DNA of 64,000 bases from Mycolicibacterium sp. YH-1 (GCF_022557175.1 NZ_CP092915.1:3534001-3598000); one strand, 5' to 3'; positions 52,402 through 61,200 are shown, counted from the first letter of the stretch. Numbers and translations: made by a program. The notes: generated from the sequence alone by a model not told the origin.

Positions 52402-52416
52402 TTCCACGATGAGGAA
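52402..52416. promoter_or_regulatory. AllR-type operator 4
   Basis: TTCCACGATGAGGAA, 29 bp upstream of the allantoinase ATG. It contains an in-frame ATG at 52409 that is therefore unlikely to be the translation start. Confidence 0.7.
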
Positions 52417-52444
52417 TTATGCTCGTAGCAATGAAGGGCTGCCG

Positions 52445-53812
52445 ATGACCACCGACGCAGGGGAGCGGTCCAACCAACCCGAGTTCGACCTGGTGGTCCG
52501 TGGCGAGCGCACACTGACGACAGCGGGAATCGTTGCCCGCGAGATCGGTATCCGCGACGGTCGCGTCGTCGCGATCGAGCCGCTGGGCAGCGCCCTCATC
52601 GGCGCGGAGATCGTCGAGCTCACCGACGAGCAGGTCATGATCCCAGGCTTGGTCGATACGCACGTGCACGTCAACGAGCCGGGCCGCACCGAGTGGGAGG
52701 GGTTCGACTCCGCTACCCGCGCAGCGGCGGCGGGCGGTGTGACCACGCTGATCGACATGCCGCTGAACTCGATTCCGCCGACGGTCAATGTCGAAGCCCT
52801 CAACGCCAAGCGTGCGGCGGCATCGGGCAAGACACACATCGACGTCGGCTTCTGGGGCGGTGCGATCCCCGGCAACACCGACGATCTGCGCGGCCTGCAC
52901 GACGATGGCGTGTTCGGCTTCAAGTGCTTCCTGCTGCACTCTGGCGTCGACGAGTTCCCGCATCTCGACGCGGATGAGATGGAGAAGGACATGGCCGTGC
53001 TGGCCGGCTTCGACTCCATGATGATCGTGCACGCCGAGGACTCCCGCGCCATCGACCGAGCACCCTCGGCGGAGGGCAACCAATACGAACGCTTCCTCGC
53101 GTCACGGCCGCGCGGCGCCGAGAACGTGGCGATCGCGGAGGTTATCGAACGCGCTCGGTGGACCGGCGTCCGTGCTCATATTCTGCACCTGTCGTCGTCG
53201 GACGCACTGCCGATGCTCGCCACCGCGAAACGCGACGGCGTCAAGATCACCGTCGAGACCTGCCCGCACTACTTGACCCTGCTGGCCGAGGAGATCCCGA
53301 ACGGCGCGACCGCATTCAAGTGCTGTCCGCCGATCCGTGAGGCGTCGAATCGGGAACTTCTGTGGCAGGGCCTGCTCGATGGCACGATCGACTGCATCGT
53401 CTCTGACCACTCACCGTCGACGATCGACCTGAAGGACGTCGAGAACGGTGACTTCGGCGTTGCATGGGGCGGCGTCGCGTCGCTTCAGCTCGGCCTGTCG
53501 TTGATCTGGACCGAGGCCAAGCGTCGCGGTATAGAACTCACGCAGGTGCTCGAGTGGATGGCGGCCAAACCCGCAGCACTCGCCGGATTGAACAACAAGG
53601 GCAAGATCGCGCTCGGCTACGACGCCGATTTCGCGATCTTCGAGCCCGAGTCTGCGCAGGTCGTCGACGTGCACAAGCTGCACCACAAGAACCCGATCAG
53701 CCCGTACGACGGACGGGCACTCGCCGGTGTCGTGACGAGTACCTGGTTGCGCGGCAAGAAGATTGACTTCCAGACCGCGCAGGGGCGGATGCTGCGCCGT
53801 GGCGGCGTGTAG
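52445..53812 (+). CDS. allB: allantoinase
   Basis: 455 residues from the ATG at 52445 (AAGGG seven bases upstream); an ATG at 52409 lies inside an operator and is rejected. Cyclic amidohydrolase metal site complete: HVH at 73-75 in DTHVHVNEPG, the carbamylated Lys160 in FGFKCFLLHSG, His196 (VHAED), His248 (AHILHLSSSD) and Asp321 (VSDHSPSTIDLK). The DMPLNSIPPT stretch is typical of AllB. Hydrolyses allantoin to allantoate in the cytosol. No allC allantoate amidohydrolase gene is present in this window, so that step must be encoded elsewhere. Confidence 0.94.
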   Translation: MTTDAGERSNQPEFDLVVRGERTLTTAGIVAREIGIRDGRVVAIEPLGSALIGAEIVELTDEQVMIPGLVDTHVHVNEPGRTEWEGFDSATRAAAAGGVTTLIDMPLNSIPPTVNVEALNAKRAAASGKTHIDVGFWGGAIPGNTDDLRGLHDDGVFGFKCFLLHSGVDEFPHLDADEMEKDMAVLAGFDSMMIVHAEDSRAIDRAPSAEGNQYERFLASRPRGAENVAIAEVIERARWTGVRAHILHLSSSDALPMLATAKRDGVKITVETCPHYLTLLAEEIPNGATAFKCCPPIREASNRELLWQGLLDGTIDCIVSDHSPSTIDLKDVENGDFGVAWGGVASLQLGLSLIWTEAKRRGIELTQVLEWMAAKPAALAGLNNKGKIALGYDADFAIFEPESAQVVDVHKLHHKNPISPYDGRALAGVVTSTWLRGKKIDFQTAQGRMLRRGGV

Positions 53813-53832
53813 CACAAGGCGAGGCTCGCGGT

Positions 53833-53910
53833 AGGGGCCGCTCAGAACGCCCATGATTCATCAGATGAAAACGGCAACTGTTCCTGGTAACCCGCCGTAT
53901 TCGATGTCGC
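53833..53910 (+). repeat. dispersed intergenic repeat (middle and 3' part)
   Basis: GGGGCCGCTCAGAACGCCC, the palindromic core ATTCATCAGATGAAAACGG and TGGTAACCCGCCGTATTCGA, just after the allantoinase stop. The rest of 53911-54026 shows no gene. Confidence 0.8.
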
Positions 53911-54026
53911 CATGGTCCCTCCGTGTGCCCATCGTCCGTAGCGAAACCCGTTAAACCACTAGGGAATACAGCGCAATCACGGTGGCATAGAGATCTTTGA
54001 CCTAGGGTCGCGCAGTGAGAAGCGGG

Positions 54027-54260
54027 CTAGAGTTGACCCAGGGGCCGGCAGACATTTGACAAGGCGTTCCAGTACTCACCGGGCGCACAGTCGCCCGCCG
54101 GACGCGGCGTCTGGCAGGTGTTGGTGATCGGATCCCAGAACTGTCCGTTGATGCAGTTTAGGGGCTCTGCGGAACCGATCCCGGCCCCGAACAGCGACAA
54201 GGCGGCAATCGGAGCGGCGGCAAGAACGGCGATGGTCGAACGGCCAACAAGATTTCGCAT
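54027..54260 (-). CDS. small Cys-containing secreted protein
   Basis: 77 residues from the ATG at 54260. Signal peptide (RNLVGRSTIAVLAAAPIAAL, cleaved after GSAEP-like GIGSAEP), then two matching cysteine units, CINGQFWDPITNTC and CAPGEYWNALSNVC, each C-x(12)-C with a shared Gly-x-x-Trp/Phe core. Two intramolecular disulfides and a tandem duplication are likely. Mycobacterial-type exported protein, function unknown. Confidence 0.78.
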   Translation of the reverse strand: MRNLVGRSTIAVLAAAPIAALSLFGAGIGSAEPLNCINGQFWDPITNTCQTPRPAGDCAPGEYWNALSNVCRPLGQL

Positions 54261-54483
54261 AGGTTGATCTTGCCCGATGACGCGCGTCCTCAAACCCCGT
54301 TAGTGCGAAACCATTCATCGGCACAGGTTGGGCCGGTGTGGCTGGTCTGCATCACCGGCAGTGGGCGAGGCGATGAAGGCCGGGAAACGGCTCTCGTCCA
54401 GCCTCGGGGAGCAGCGAAAGAGTGGTTGGTGTTAAGCATCGACCGACGTCATGGGTGCCGTTGACGGCAGGCGTTCCCGCCGG

Positions 54484-54660
54484 TTACCCGTGCTTGTCCG
54501 GTTCGGCGTCCGGCGAAGGCGCGGTATCCGCCGAGATCTCGGGCTGGGCGAGGACGTCTCCGCGGTGTACAACTCGGACCTGACCCGGAGCCATCATCGG
54601 ATGCTGATCCGCCGGGCGCAAGGTCTTCGACCTCGCCACCGCAGACATCCGTCTCGCGTG
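54484..54660 (-). pseudogene. possible C-terminal gene remnant
   Basis: One minus-strand frame reads coherent protein-like text (PADQHPMMAPGQVRVVHRGD, then VLAQPEISADTAPSPDAEPD) up to a TAA at 54484, but has no start and is cut off by the LysR gene end at 54673. No family recognised. Between 54261 and 54672 nothing else looks coding. Confidence 0.3.
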
Positions 54661-54672
54661 ACCTGCTGCGTG

Positions 54673-55575
54673 TCAGTCCGGCAGCCAGTGCAGCTCGTGC
54701 GCCAGGGTTTTGGCGACGGCACGGGTGCGGCGGTGTAGTGGTGATTGCACGCGCGGGAGGACCAGGTGGATGGTCAAGGTGGGTGCGCCCTGCAGCGGTC
54801 GCCACGTGAGATCGGCCGGTTGTGTCGTGACCGCGGCTTCACCGGCCGGAGCGAGGGTGAGCCCGTCGCGTAGGTCGCGCTGAGACATGTCGAAAGAGAC
54901 TGCGGGCGTGTGGAATCGGGGGCGTGGTCGGATGTCTCGGAACAGTGCGGACAGCTCATCGTGGATCACGGGGTTGGCCGCACGGTCCGGGAGTCGCAGC
55001 GGATACGCGGCCGCGTCGACGATCCCGATCTCCGAGTGTTCGGCCAGCGGATGATGCTGCGCCAACTGGACCCCGACGCGCAAACGCCGCAGCAGGAACC
55101 GGCGCACGCCACGACCCGGCTGTTCACCGCGGGTGATCCCCGCATCGATGCGGCCGTCGGCGACCGCGGGGGAGATCTCCGGTGTCGCCATCGGGACCGC
55201 GCCGACCTCGAGACCCGGGCTGCTACGAATGAGCCTGTCCACCAGGGCCGGTACCGTCTCGGCCCCGGCGCTGAGGCTGTATCCGATGCGCAGCGTGCCC
55301 AGTTCACCAGCCCCAGCGCTCCGGGCGGTGTCCCATGCCCGGTCCAGCGCCGCCAGCGCGGGCGGCGCGGAATCCGCCAAAGCCGCACCGGCCGTGGTCA
55401 ATACGACAATCCGCGTGTTGCGAACCAGCAGGCTGGTACCGAGTTCCGCCTCCAATCGACGCATCCGGGCACTGAGTGCGGGCTGCGCGATACCGATCCG
55501 TGCGGCCGCGCGGGTGAAGTTCAACTCCTGCGCCAGCACCAGAAAGTACCGCAAGCTCACCGTGTCCGGCGCCAC
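54673..55575 (-). CDS. LysR-family transcriptional regulator
   Basis: 300 residues from a GTG at 55575 with GGGAGG four bases upstream. N-terminal LysR helix-turn-helix: SLRYFLVLAQELNFTRAAAR, IGIAQPALSARMRRLEAELG, TSLLVRNTRIVVLTTAG. C-terminal effector domain (GELGTLRIGYSLSAGAETVP, PALVDRLIRSSPGLEV). Divergent from the EthD-type gene at 55707, its likely target; the 131-bp gap holds an AT-rich GATAACGATACGTTCTAAG stretch. Confidence 0.9.
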   Translation of the reverse strand: MAPDTVSLRYFLVLAQELNFTRAAARIGIAQPALSARMRRLEAELGTSLLVRNTRIVVLTTAGAALADSAPPALAALDRAWDTARSAGAGELGTLRIGYSLSAGAETVPALVDRLIRSSPGLEVGAVPMATPEISPAVADGRIDAGITRGEQPGRGVRRFLLRRLRVGVQLAQHHPLAEHSEIGIVDAAAYPLRLPDRAANPVIHDELSALFRDIRPRPRFHTPAVSFDMSQRDLRDGLTLAPAGEAAVTTQPADLTWRPLQGAPTLTIHLVLPRVQSPLHRRTRAVAKTLAHELHWLPD

Positions 55576-55706
55576 ATGCCCTCCCTGCCGATTGATAACG
55601 ATACGTTCTAAGTCTATCGCGTCCCGGTCTTTCCCTCGACTACACACCGACCCCTAACCTGCGCATATGACGATTCAACCGACCGCGGTAGATGCAGGAG
55701 GCAGTC

Positions 55707-56087
55707 ATGCATAAGACACTGGTCCTATATCCCGAGCCCACCGACCCTGACCACTTCCGCGACTACTACGTGAACAACCACCTTCCGCTGGTCATGAATT
55801 GGCCCGGCCTGCTTGCGTGGCGCTACAGCTTCGACGTGGCGGCGACCAAGGGAGAAGCGCCGTATTTCGCGGTCTTTGAAGCCGACTTCGCTGACGCCGC
55901 CGCATTGGCTGCGGCACGGGCGTCGCCGCAAGGCCAGCGGCTGGCCGCCGATGTCGTCAACTACGCCACCGGCGGTGTGGTCGTCATCGACTATCCGGTG
56001 CAGGACGGCACGCTCCGAGACGACTTCGAAGCTATGCCATGTTGGGGTCCAAGCGCTTTGGCCAAATCGATCCAACATGGCGGGTGA
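55707..56087 (+). CDS. EthD-domain protein
   Basis: 126 residues from the ATG at 55707 with CAGGAGG upstream. Ferredoxin-like EthD fold: KTLVLYPEPTDPDHFRDYYV, NNHLPLVMNWPGLLAWRYS, PYFAVFEADFADAAALAAAR and SPQGQRLAADVVNYATGGVV. EthD proteins accompany ether- or polyketide-related oxidations; enzymatic role uncertain. The last ten codons (ending SIQHGG) are built from the dispersed repeat element, so the natural C-terminus may have been replaced. Confidence 0.85.
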   Translation: MHKTLVLYPEPTDPDHFRDYYVNNHLPLVMNWPGLLAWRYSFDVAATKGEAPYFAVFEADFADAAALAAARASPQGQRLAADVVNYATGGVVVIDYPVQDGTLRDDFEAMPCWGPSALAKSIQHGG

Positions 56088-56131
56088 GGGCCGCTCAGAG
56101 CACCCGTGATTGATCAGATGAAGACGGAGTA
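56052..56131 (+). repeat. dispersed intergenic repeat overlapping gene end
   Basis: AGCGCTTTGGCCAAATCGAT, GCGGGTGAGGGCCGCTCAG and GTGATTGATCAGATGAAGAC match the first two thirds of the 56780 copy. Its first 36 bp provide the stop and last codons of the EthD gene. Confidence 0.75.
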
Positions 56132-56302
56132 CTTAAGTTGACGACAAGCGGCAGCTTCTTGTCCAGAGGGCGGGCACCCGTCTCATTTTTTTCAAGCGGT
56201 CAAACTGATGCACGGCCTGGACGGCGCAAAGTACCGTAAATCGTCAAGGGAACAGGACGGCGCGGCTACTGCTGTTCGTCCGGGGGCAAGGAATATCGTG
56301 CG

Positions 56303-56692
56303 ATGGAAATGATCAAGTACGGGACACTTTGTGCAGCCGCCATCGCGTTGGTAACCGCGTGCGGAGGGGGCGTCCCGCGCGACCCCGCGCCTACTGGCCA
56401 AGCGGTCGCGCCCGTTGCCCCGAGTGAATCCGCATCCCGGTGCTCGTCGGCGACGGCGGATGTCGTGAAGTCGGCCGCGCAAAGAGATTACGGGGACGTC
56501 TACAAGGTGCTGTGCTCCGGCGATTGGGCGAAGGTCCTGATTGACACGAGGGCCGTCACCAACGCGAATCCCCCCAGCATCGTGCTGTTCCACGACGACG
56601 GCGGCGGTTGGCGCGTAGTGCAATACGGCAGCGGGTTCGATTGCACCAACGAGGGCGTACCACCGTCGATCGCCGCCGAACTCGAATGCTAG
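56303..56692 (+). CDS. small lipoprotein
   Basis: 129 residues. Lipoprotein signal (MIKYGTLCAAAIALVTAC with lipobox LVTAC), then a Pro/Ala linker and a compact domain with four cysteines (SRCSSATADVVKSAAQRDYG, VLCSGDWAKVLI, GFDCTNEG, ELEC) and a Trp-rich middle (HDDGGGWRVVQYGSG). Start at 56303 or the ATG two codons later. No family known; cell-envelope location. The 56132-56302 gap is empty. Confidence 0.75.
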   Translation: MEMIKYGTLCAAAIALVTACGGGVPRDPAPTGQAVAPVAPSESASRCSSATADVVKSAAQRDYGDVYKVLCSGDWAKVLIDTRAVTNANPPSIVLFHDDGGGWRVVQYGSGFDCTNEGVPPSIAAELEC

Positions 56693-56779
56693 TCCTGGGC
56701 TGCGGTGGAGTTTTTCGATGGGGTGGCGCTGAGCCTGCGTGTCGTCGAGATCGCCGGCCGTTGACATCCGGCCACACCC

Positions 56780-56892
56780 TGGCGCTTTGACCAAATTGAC
56801 CCGGCGTGACGGGTGAGGGTCACTCGGACACTCCATGATTCATCACATGAAAACGGCGACGTTTACCGGTAACCCCGCGTATTGGATTTCCG
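56780..56892 (+). repeat. dispersed intergenic repeat, fullest copy
   Basis: Contains all three modules: GGCGCTTTGACCAAATTGAC start, GGGTGAGGGTCACTCG, palindromic core ATTCATCACATGAAAACGG, and ACCGGTAACCCCGCGTATTG end. The core TTCAT-N3-ATGAA is an imperfect palindrome. Lies between the lipoprotein gene and the truncated SDR gene. Confidence 0.8.
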
Positions 56893-56956
56893 CATATTCG
56901 TCGCTTCGCGCGATGGATCGCCGCGAGGTAGTCAATTGAGCTGTTGAATACAGTCG

Positions 56957-57133
56957 TTAGCCCGCCTGCCCTAGTTCCTCGACGAGACGGTGGGCGGCCT
57001 GATAGTCACTTCGGTAGGTGATCGCCACGGCGGCTCCCAGCGAGGCGAGCCGCCGCGCGATGGCCGCGCCGATGCCCCTGCTCGCACCGGTGACAAGTGC
57101 GTTCTTGGTGGCCAGTGGCAGGGTTGCGGTCAT
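56957..57133 (-). pseudogene. truncated short-chain dehydrogenase (N-terminal 58 residues)
   Basis: ATG at 57133 overlaps the amidohydrolase stop (ATGA). The Rossmann start is intact: ALVTGASRGIGAAIARRLAS, GAAVAITYRSDYQAAHRLV, then stop after EELGQAG. SDR enzymes need about 250 residues including the Ser-Tyr-Lys site, all missing; no continuation is visible in any frame of 56700-56956. A dispersed repeat lies just beyond the truncation. Confidence 0.8.
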
Positions 57134-58131
57134 GGGGTTGCTCCGGGTGCGTCGACGGGGGATGTGAGGCCGAGCAGGTGTTCGGCGTTGCGGTGGGCGA
57201 TCGCGTGCCAGGTGTCGGGCTCGAGCCCGAGCCCATGAAGCCAGTCGGTGGCGGTCGTGTTGTCACTGAAGGGGTAGTCGACGGAGAACATGATCCTGGC
57301 GTCGCCGAAGACGTGGCGCGCGAGCCGCAGGGGTTCGTCGTCGAAGTAGCCGCTGGTGGTGATCCAGAAGTTGTTCCGCACGTAGCTGCTGACCAAGTGA
57401 GCCAGATGCGGGGCGGCTCCGGACAGCATCCGTTCGATGCGCGGCAGGTGGAAGGGCAGTCCCTCCCCGAGGTGACCCAGGATGATCTGCAGCGTGGGCA
57501 GCCGGTCGAACACGCCGGCGGCGATCAGCCGAAGAGCGTGCAGCGATGTTTCGTAGTGCCAGCCGTAGGCGTGGGAGGCCAGCGCATGCCCGATCGCCGG
57601 TGACAAACAGGAGTAATAGGCCTCGATCACCGCTGGCGGTGGGAAGCCTGGGTGCAGGTAGAGCGGGACCCCCAGTTCGGCGGCGGCATCCAGGATGGGC
57701 GCGAAGTCGGGGTGATCGAGGAACCGGTCCCCGGCCATGCCGTGAATCATGGCTCCAAGGAAGCCGAGTTCGCGCACTGCATAGTCGAGTTCGGCTGCCG
57801 AGGCGTCAGGATCGGTCAGCGGTAGCGTGGCGAACGCGGCGAAGCGATCTGGCCAGGAGGTGAGTGCTTGCTCGTGGAGCCGGCGGTTGGCGGCGCGGGC
57901 CTCGATCGCTGCGCGTGGGCCAGGGATCTGTTGCATTCCGGGCGGCAGCGCTGAGAGCACCTGCAGGTCGATGCCTGCGCGGTCCATGTCGGCCAGGCGG
58001 ACCCGGTGATCAGTCAGCCCGGCGCGGCGTGACGCTGGGAGCCGGGAGACGTCGAACCCGGTGGCGCCGAGGAGTTCTGGGTCGGCGTAGTGCTCTTCGA
58101 GGGCGATGACGCGCATCGCTTTGCGGCTCAT
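57130..58131 (-). CDS. amidohydrolase family protein (ACMSD/gamma-resorcylate decarboxylase type)
   Basis: 333 residues. Amidohydrolase_2 features: VIALEEHYADPELLG (first metal motif ExH), LADMDRAGIDLQVLSALPPG, ALTSWPDRFAAFATLPLTDP, LGVPLYLHPGFPPPAVIEAY (His), LPTLQIILGHLGEGLPFHLP (His with Glu) and FSVDYPFSDNTTATDW (Asp). Relatives decarboxylate aromatic or 2-oxo acids, or hydrolyse lactones. Both ends overlap neighbours by ATGA (alpha/beta hydrolase upstream, SDR remnant downstream), so it sits in a coupled operon facing the Lrp-type regulator. Confidence 0.9.
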   Translation of the reverse strand: MSRKAMRVIALEEHYADPELLGATGFDVSRLPASRRAGLTDHRVRLADMDRAGIDLQVLSALPPGMQQIPGPRAAIEARAANRRLHEQALTSWPDRFAAFATLPLTDPDASAAELDYAVRELGFLGAMIHGMAGDRFLDHPDFAPILDAAAELGVPLYLHPGFPPPAVIEAYYSCLSPAIGHALASHAYGWHYETSLHALRLIAAGVFDRLPTLQIILGHLGEGLPFHLPRIERMLSGAAPHLAHLVSSYVRNNFWITTSGYFDDEPLRLARHVFGDARIMFSVDYPFSDNTTATDWLHGLGLEPDTWHAIAHRNAEHLLGLTSPVDAPGATP

Positions 58132-58853
58132 CGCGCAGTGCTTCGGGTTGCGTTGGAGACGATCAGGCCCAGCAGGTCTGCGAGTTCGACGGGTGCGGAG
58201 TAGAACGGAGAGTGTCCGGTGGGCAGATGGTGGGTCGCGTCGGCGCGGGCGGCGAACTGAAGCTGGCGGTGCGGGGGGATTGCCTTATCGTCGTCGCAGA
58301 CGACGTAGCTCGATCCGATGGTGCCCCACCCGGCCGTCCTGATCGGTTGAGCGCGGCTGGGATCTGATTGCAGGCGTAGCCGCCGCGTCGCACGGTCAGC
58401 GATGTCGTGCGGGACGTCGGAGTAGAGGTCCGCCGGGTGCATCGGTGGTGAGTAACCAGCCTCGGGGATCGGGTTGGTGGGGTCGGCCCCCATCGACGTT
58501 CGCACGCTTTCGCCGACGTCGAGTTGGAACGCAGCCAGGTAGATCAAGTGGGCGACGTTGTCGACCTGGGCGCACGCTTCCGTGACCGGGGCGCCCCCGT
58601 AGGAGTGTGCGACGACGACGGCAGGCTCCGCGATCTCGGCAAGCTTGCCGGCGATGGCCGCTGCGTCGTCGTACAGACCGGGTACCGGCGTCGGCGCCGG
58701 TGAACCAGGAGCCAGGCCTGAGGGTAAGTCCACCGTGTGCGAGCGCCAGCCGCGGCGCGACAAGATGGGAAGGAGGTCTTCCCAGCACCACGGGCCATGC
58801 CACGCACCGTGGACCAGGAGTAGAGCTGGGCGAAGCTGGGTGGGTAGCGGCAT
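58128..58853 (-). CDS. alpha/beta hydrolase
   Basis: 241 residues. Pattern of the salicylate-esterase/EstC-like group: RPALLLVHGAWHGPWCWEDL, GWRSHTVDLPSGLAPGSPAP, nucleophile elbow VVAHSYGGAPVTEACAQ, and DATHHLPTGHSPFYSAPVEL with the catalytic His in GHSPF. The Asp is probably in VVCDDDKAIPP. Ester or lactone hydrolase; coupled by ATGA to the amidohydrolase. Divergent from the Lrp-type regulator with a 169-bp gap. Confidence 0.88.
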   Translation of the reverse strand: MPLPTQLRPALLLVHGAWHGPWCWEDLLPILSRRGWRSHTVDLPSGLAPGSPAPTPVPGLYDDAAAIAGKLAEIAEPAVVVAHSYGGAPVTEACAQVDNVAHLIYLAAFQLDVGESVRTSMGADPTNPIPEAGYSPPMHPADLYSDVPHDIADRATRRLRLQSDPSRAQPIRTAGWGTIGSSYVVCDDDKAIPPHRQLQFAARADATHHLPTGHSPFYSAPVELADLLGLIVSNATRSTAR

Positions 58854-59022
58854 CCGTGCCGCCTCCTATCGTCGAAGTCATTACGTCGGTGCACATCACG
58901 GCATTTGGTGGCCGTTCGTAGAGCACCATCAGCGTCACAGACTTCAGGTTGATTTGGCACGTGACGAACTAATTGTGTGCTGATTTCACCGCTGGAAAGG
59001 CCTTTGTTGGATACTTTTCTCC

Positions 59023-60039
59023 ATGACCCGCCCTAGTGATGGACTGATATTGCACGCACTGCAGCTGAATCCTCGGGTGTCCTTCCGGCGCATCGCCGAG
59101 GTCACCGGACTGTCGGAACAGACCGTGTCTCGCCGCTACCACCGGCTGCGCCGTGACGGGGTGCTGCGGGTCGCAGGCATGGTCAACCCCCGCCTGCTCG
59201 GCGCTGCCCAGTGGGTCGCACGCATCCGGGTCAAACCCGACCGCGTCGCACAGCTGGCCGACGCGCTGATACGCCGACCCGACATCGGCTACACCAGCAT
59301 CCAGTCAGGCGGGACCGAACTGCTCTGCATCATCCGGGCGCCCAAGGCTGCCGGGCGGAATCCGACTCTCTTGCAACAACTTCCACGGTCCTCCTCGGTC
59401 CTCGGCATCAGCATCGACCTCATGCTGCACTCCTTCGGTGACGCAACGACGACGGTCTGGACCGCATACGGAGAAAAGCTCACCAGTACCCAAGCCCACC
59501 AGGTCGTCGCTGAGACGTACCGCTACGAAGAACTAGCAGACGGCGCACCGACTGCCCCTACCGAAGACGACATGCGCCTGCTCGTAGAACTCGCACACGA
59601 TGGACGGACGTCCCACGCCGAACTGGCCCGAGCGACCGGCTGGTCGGTGCCGCGGGTGGCACGGCACCTCACCGCCTTGGAGAGGTCGGGCACGTTGCTC
59701 TACGACGTCGACATTCTGCCCGAGCAGATTGGCTACCACGTCAACGCGATCCTGTGGTTGACCCTGTCCCCGGAACATACCCACGCCGTGGGAAGCCAGC
59801 TCGCCACCCACGATGAAGTTGCCTTCGTCGCAGCCATCACCGGACGTAGCAACCTCATGGTCGTCGTCATCTGTCGTGACGAGGAAGATCTCTACCGCTA
59901 CCTCGCCGGCAGCTTCGCCACACTTCGCCGCGTTGCTACTTACGACATTAGCGTTCGCACCGAGCAGCTTAAGCAATCGACGTCCCTCGTCACCCACGGA
60001 CGTTTGATCAACGCCACCCCCCGCACTACCCGCACATGA
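59023..60039 (+). CDS. Lrp/AsnC-family regulator with two HTH-ligand units
   Basis: 338 residues, about twice the usual Lrp length. First HTH: LILHALQLNPRVSFRRIAEV, TGLSEQTVSRRYHRLRRDGV. Second HTH: LLVELAHDGRTSHAELARAT, GWSVPRVARHLTALERSG. Two RAM-like parts follow each. Tandem Lrp proteins exist in actinobacteria and probably act as pseudo-dimers. Probably controls the divergent alpha/beta hydrolase - amidohydrolase operon. Ligand unknown. Confidence 0.88.
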   Translation: MTRPSDGLILHALQLNPRVSFRRIAEVTGLSEQTVSRRYHRLRRDGVLRVAGMVNPRLLGAAQWVARIRVKPDRVAQLADALIRRPDIGYTSIQSGGTELLCIIRAPKAAGRNPTLLQQLPRSSSVLGISIDLMLHSFGDATTTVWTAYGEKLTSTQAHQVVAETYRYEELADGAPTAPTEDDMRLLVELAHDGRTSHAELARATGWSVPRVARHLTALERSGTLLYDVDILPEQIGYHVNAILWLTLSPEHTHAVGSQLATHDEVAFVAAITGRSNLMVVVICRDEEDLYRYLAGSFATLRRVATYDISVRTEQLKQSTSLVTHGRLINATPRTTRT

Positions 60040-60209
60040 GCTGGTCGCGACGAATCTCGACGTGACGCTTTCCCTCGGAGCGCGGTCCCATTCCGGGCAA
60101 CGGTTCAATGGTCGCTGCATTGGCCACTGCTAGCAGGCAGGCGCCACTAGTGGCCAGGAAGCCGGCCACGACAATCGTCCAAAATGCTCTGTCACGCAGC
60201 CACTTTTAG

Positions 60210-60564
60210 TCACCTCTGGTCATCGGTGACCGACTGGACACAGAAATCGCGGGTGCCAACGCTGCGGGTCTGCCCAGCATGTTGGTGCTGACCGGCGTCA
60301 GCAGTGCCAACGACGCGGTCTACACTGACCCCGAGCAACGGCCCACCCACATCTCCCGCCATCCTCGCGGACTGCATGAACCAGCCGAGCAGATTGCCGT
60401 CGCGCCGCAGTCCGCGTGGCGCGTCGACATCGCGAGCGCGGCCAACACCGCCACCGCCACCGCCACCGGCGCCGACGGACGGTCCGCTGATCGTCCGTGC
60501 GGTCGCCCACGCCTTGTGGCACAACGTGTTTCATGAGCCCCCACCCGCCGTTTCACCCCGGTGA
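60210..60564 (+). pseudogene. HAD-IIA (NagD-like) phosphatase remnant, frameshifted
   Basis: After an upstream in-frame TAG, a coherent HAD-IIA C-terminal part appears: VIGDRLDTEIAGANAAGLPS, MLVLTGVSSANDAVYTDPEQ, APQSAWRVDIAS. It then breaks in a CCACCG tandem run (60446-60468), after which the expected C-terminal helix resumes in another frame (GPLIVRAVAHALWHNVF). The catalytic N-terminal half is absent. 60040-60209 shows no gene. Confidence 0.75.
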
Positions 60565-60719
60565 CGATGCCGCGTGGATTGCGCTGCACCGCTGGTCGCT
60601 CCTGCCTCAGGCCGAGTCCAGGAGCGGCCGCGATGCCGATCGCCTGGCGTGGTCGCTCGCCGACACCCTCAGTGCCGCGCTGCCCGACCGCGCGAATCAC
60701 GCGATCTACACGCACCGCT

Positions 60720-61200
60720 ATGTCGTTTCACCTTCATTGAAGATCTGCCGCCGTGGCGGATCGATGGCATCCCGAGTGCGAACTCGCCAGAGATTCAGGG
60801 CGGCATAGAACCGCTCAATCTCGTCTCGGATTTCCTCGGGCACTTCCCGAAGGTCGGACGACGCTGTGCGCGACGACCAATCGCGCTGCAGTTCAGGCCA
60901 CTTCGCGAAGTACCGAACTCGTCCGGGATCGATTGCCAAGGGTGGCCGGTCACAGAGATCGTTCGGTGGAAGTTCTATTCGACCATGAGGATCATGCGAG
61001 CCGTGGGCATGTCGAAATCTCCGATCCACACGTGGCACAGTGCCCAGGAGCGGGGCGCGTAGTGCCACTCGCCCCGGGTGTCCTGTTCCAGTCCCGGGCA
61101 CAGCCCTGAGTGCTCGGAGAGCGGCTCTTGGGGCCATCAAATCGGCTCGCGGGAGACCCACAGCGTGAGTTCGGCCAAGACCATTGGGGGTCTGGGCGGC
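60720..61200 (-). pseudogene. possible decayed gene with internal stop and frameshift
   Basis: Two minus-strand frames read protein-like text that fit together only across a stop and a frameshift: SREPI-stop-WPQEPLSEHSG, EWHYAPRSWALCHVWIGDFD, PTARMILMVE (stop at 60975), then in another frame CDRPPLAIDPGRVRYFAKWP and LREVPEEIRDEIERFYAALN. No family recognised. The rest of 60565-61433 shows nothing else convincing. Confidence 0.35.
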
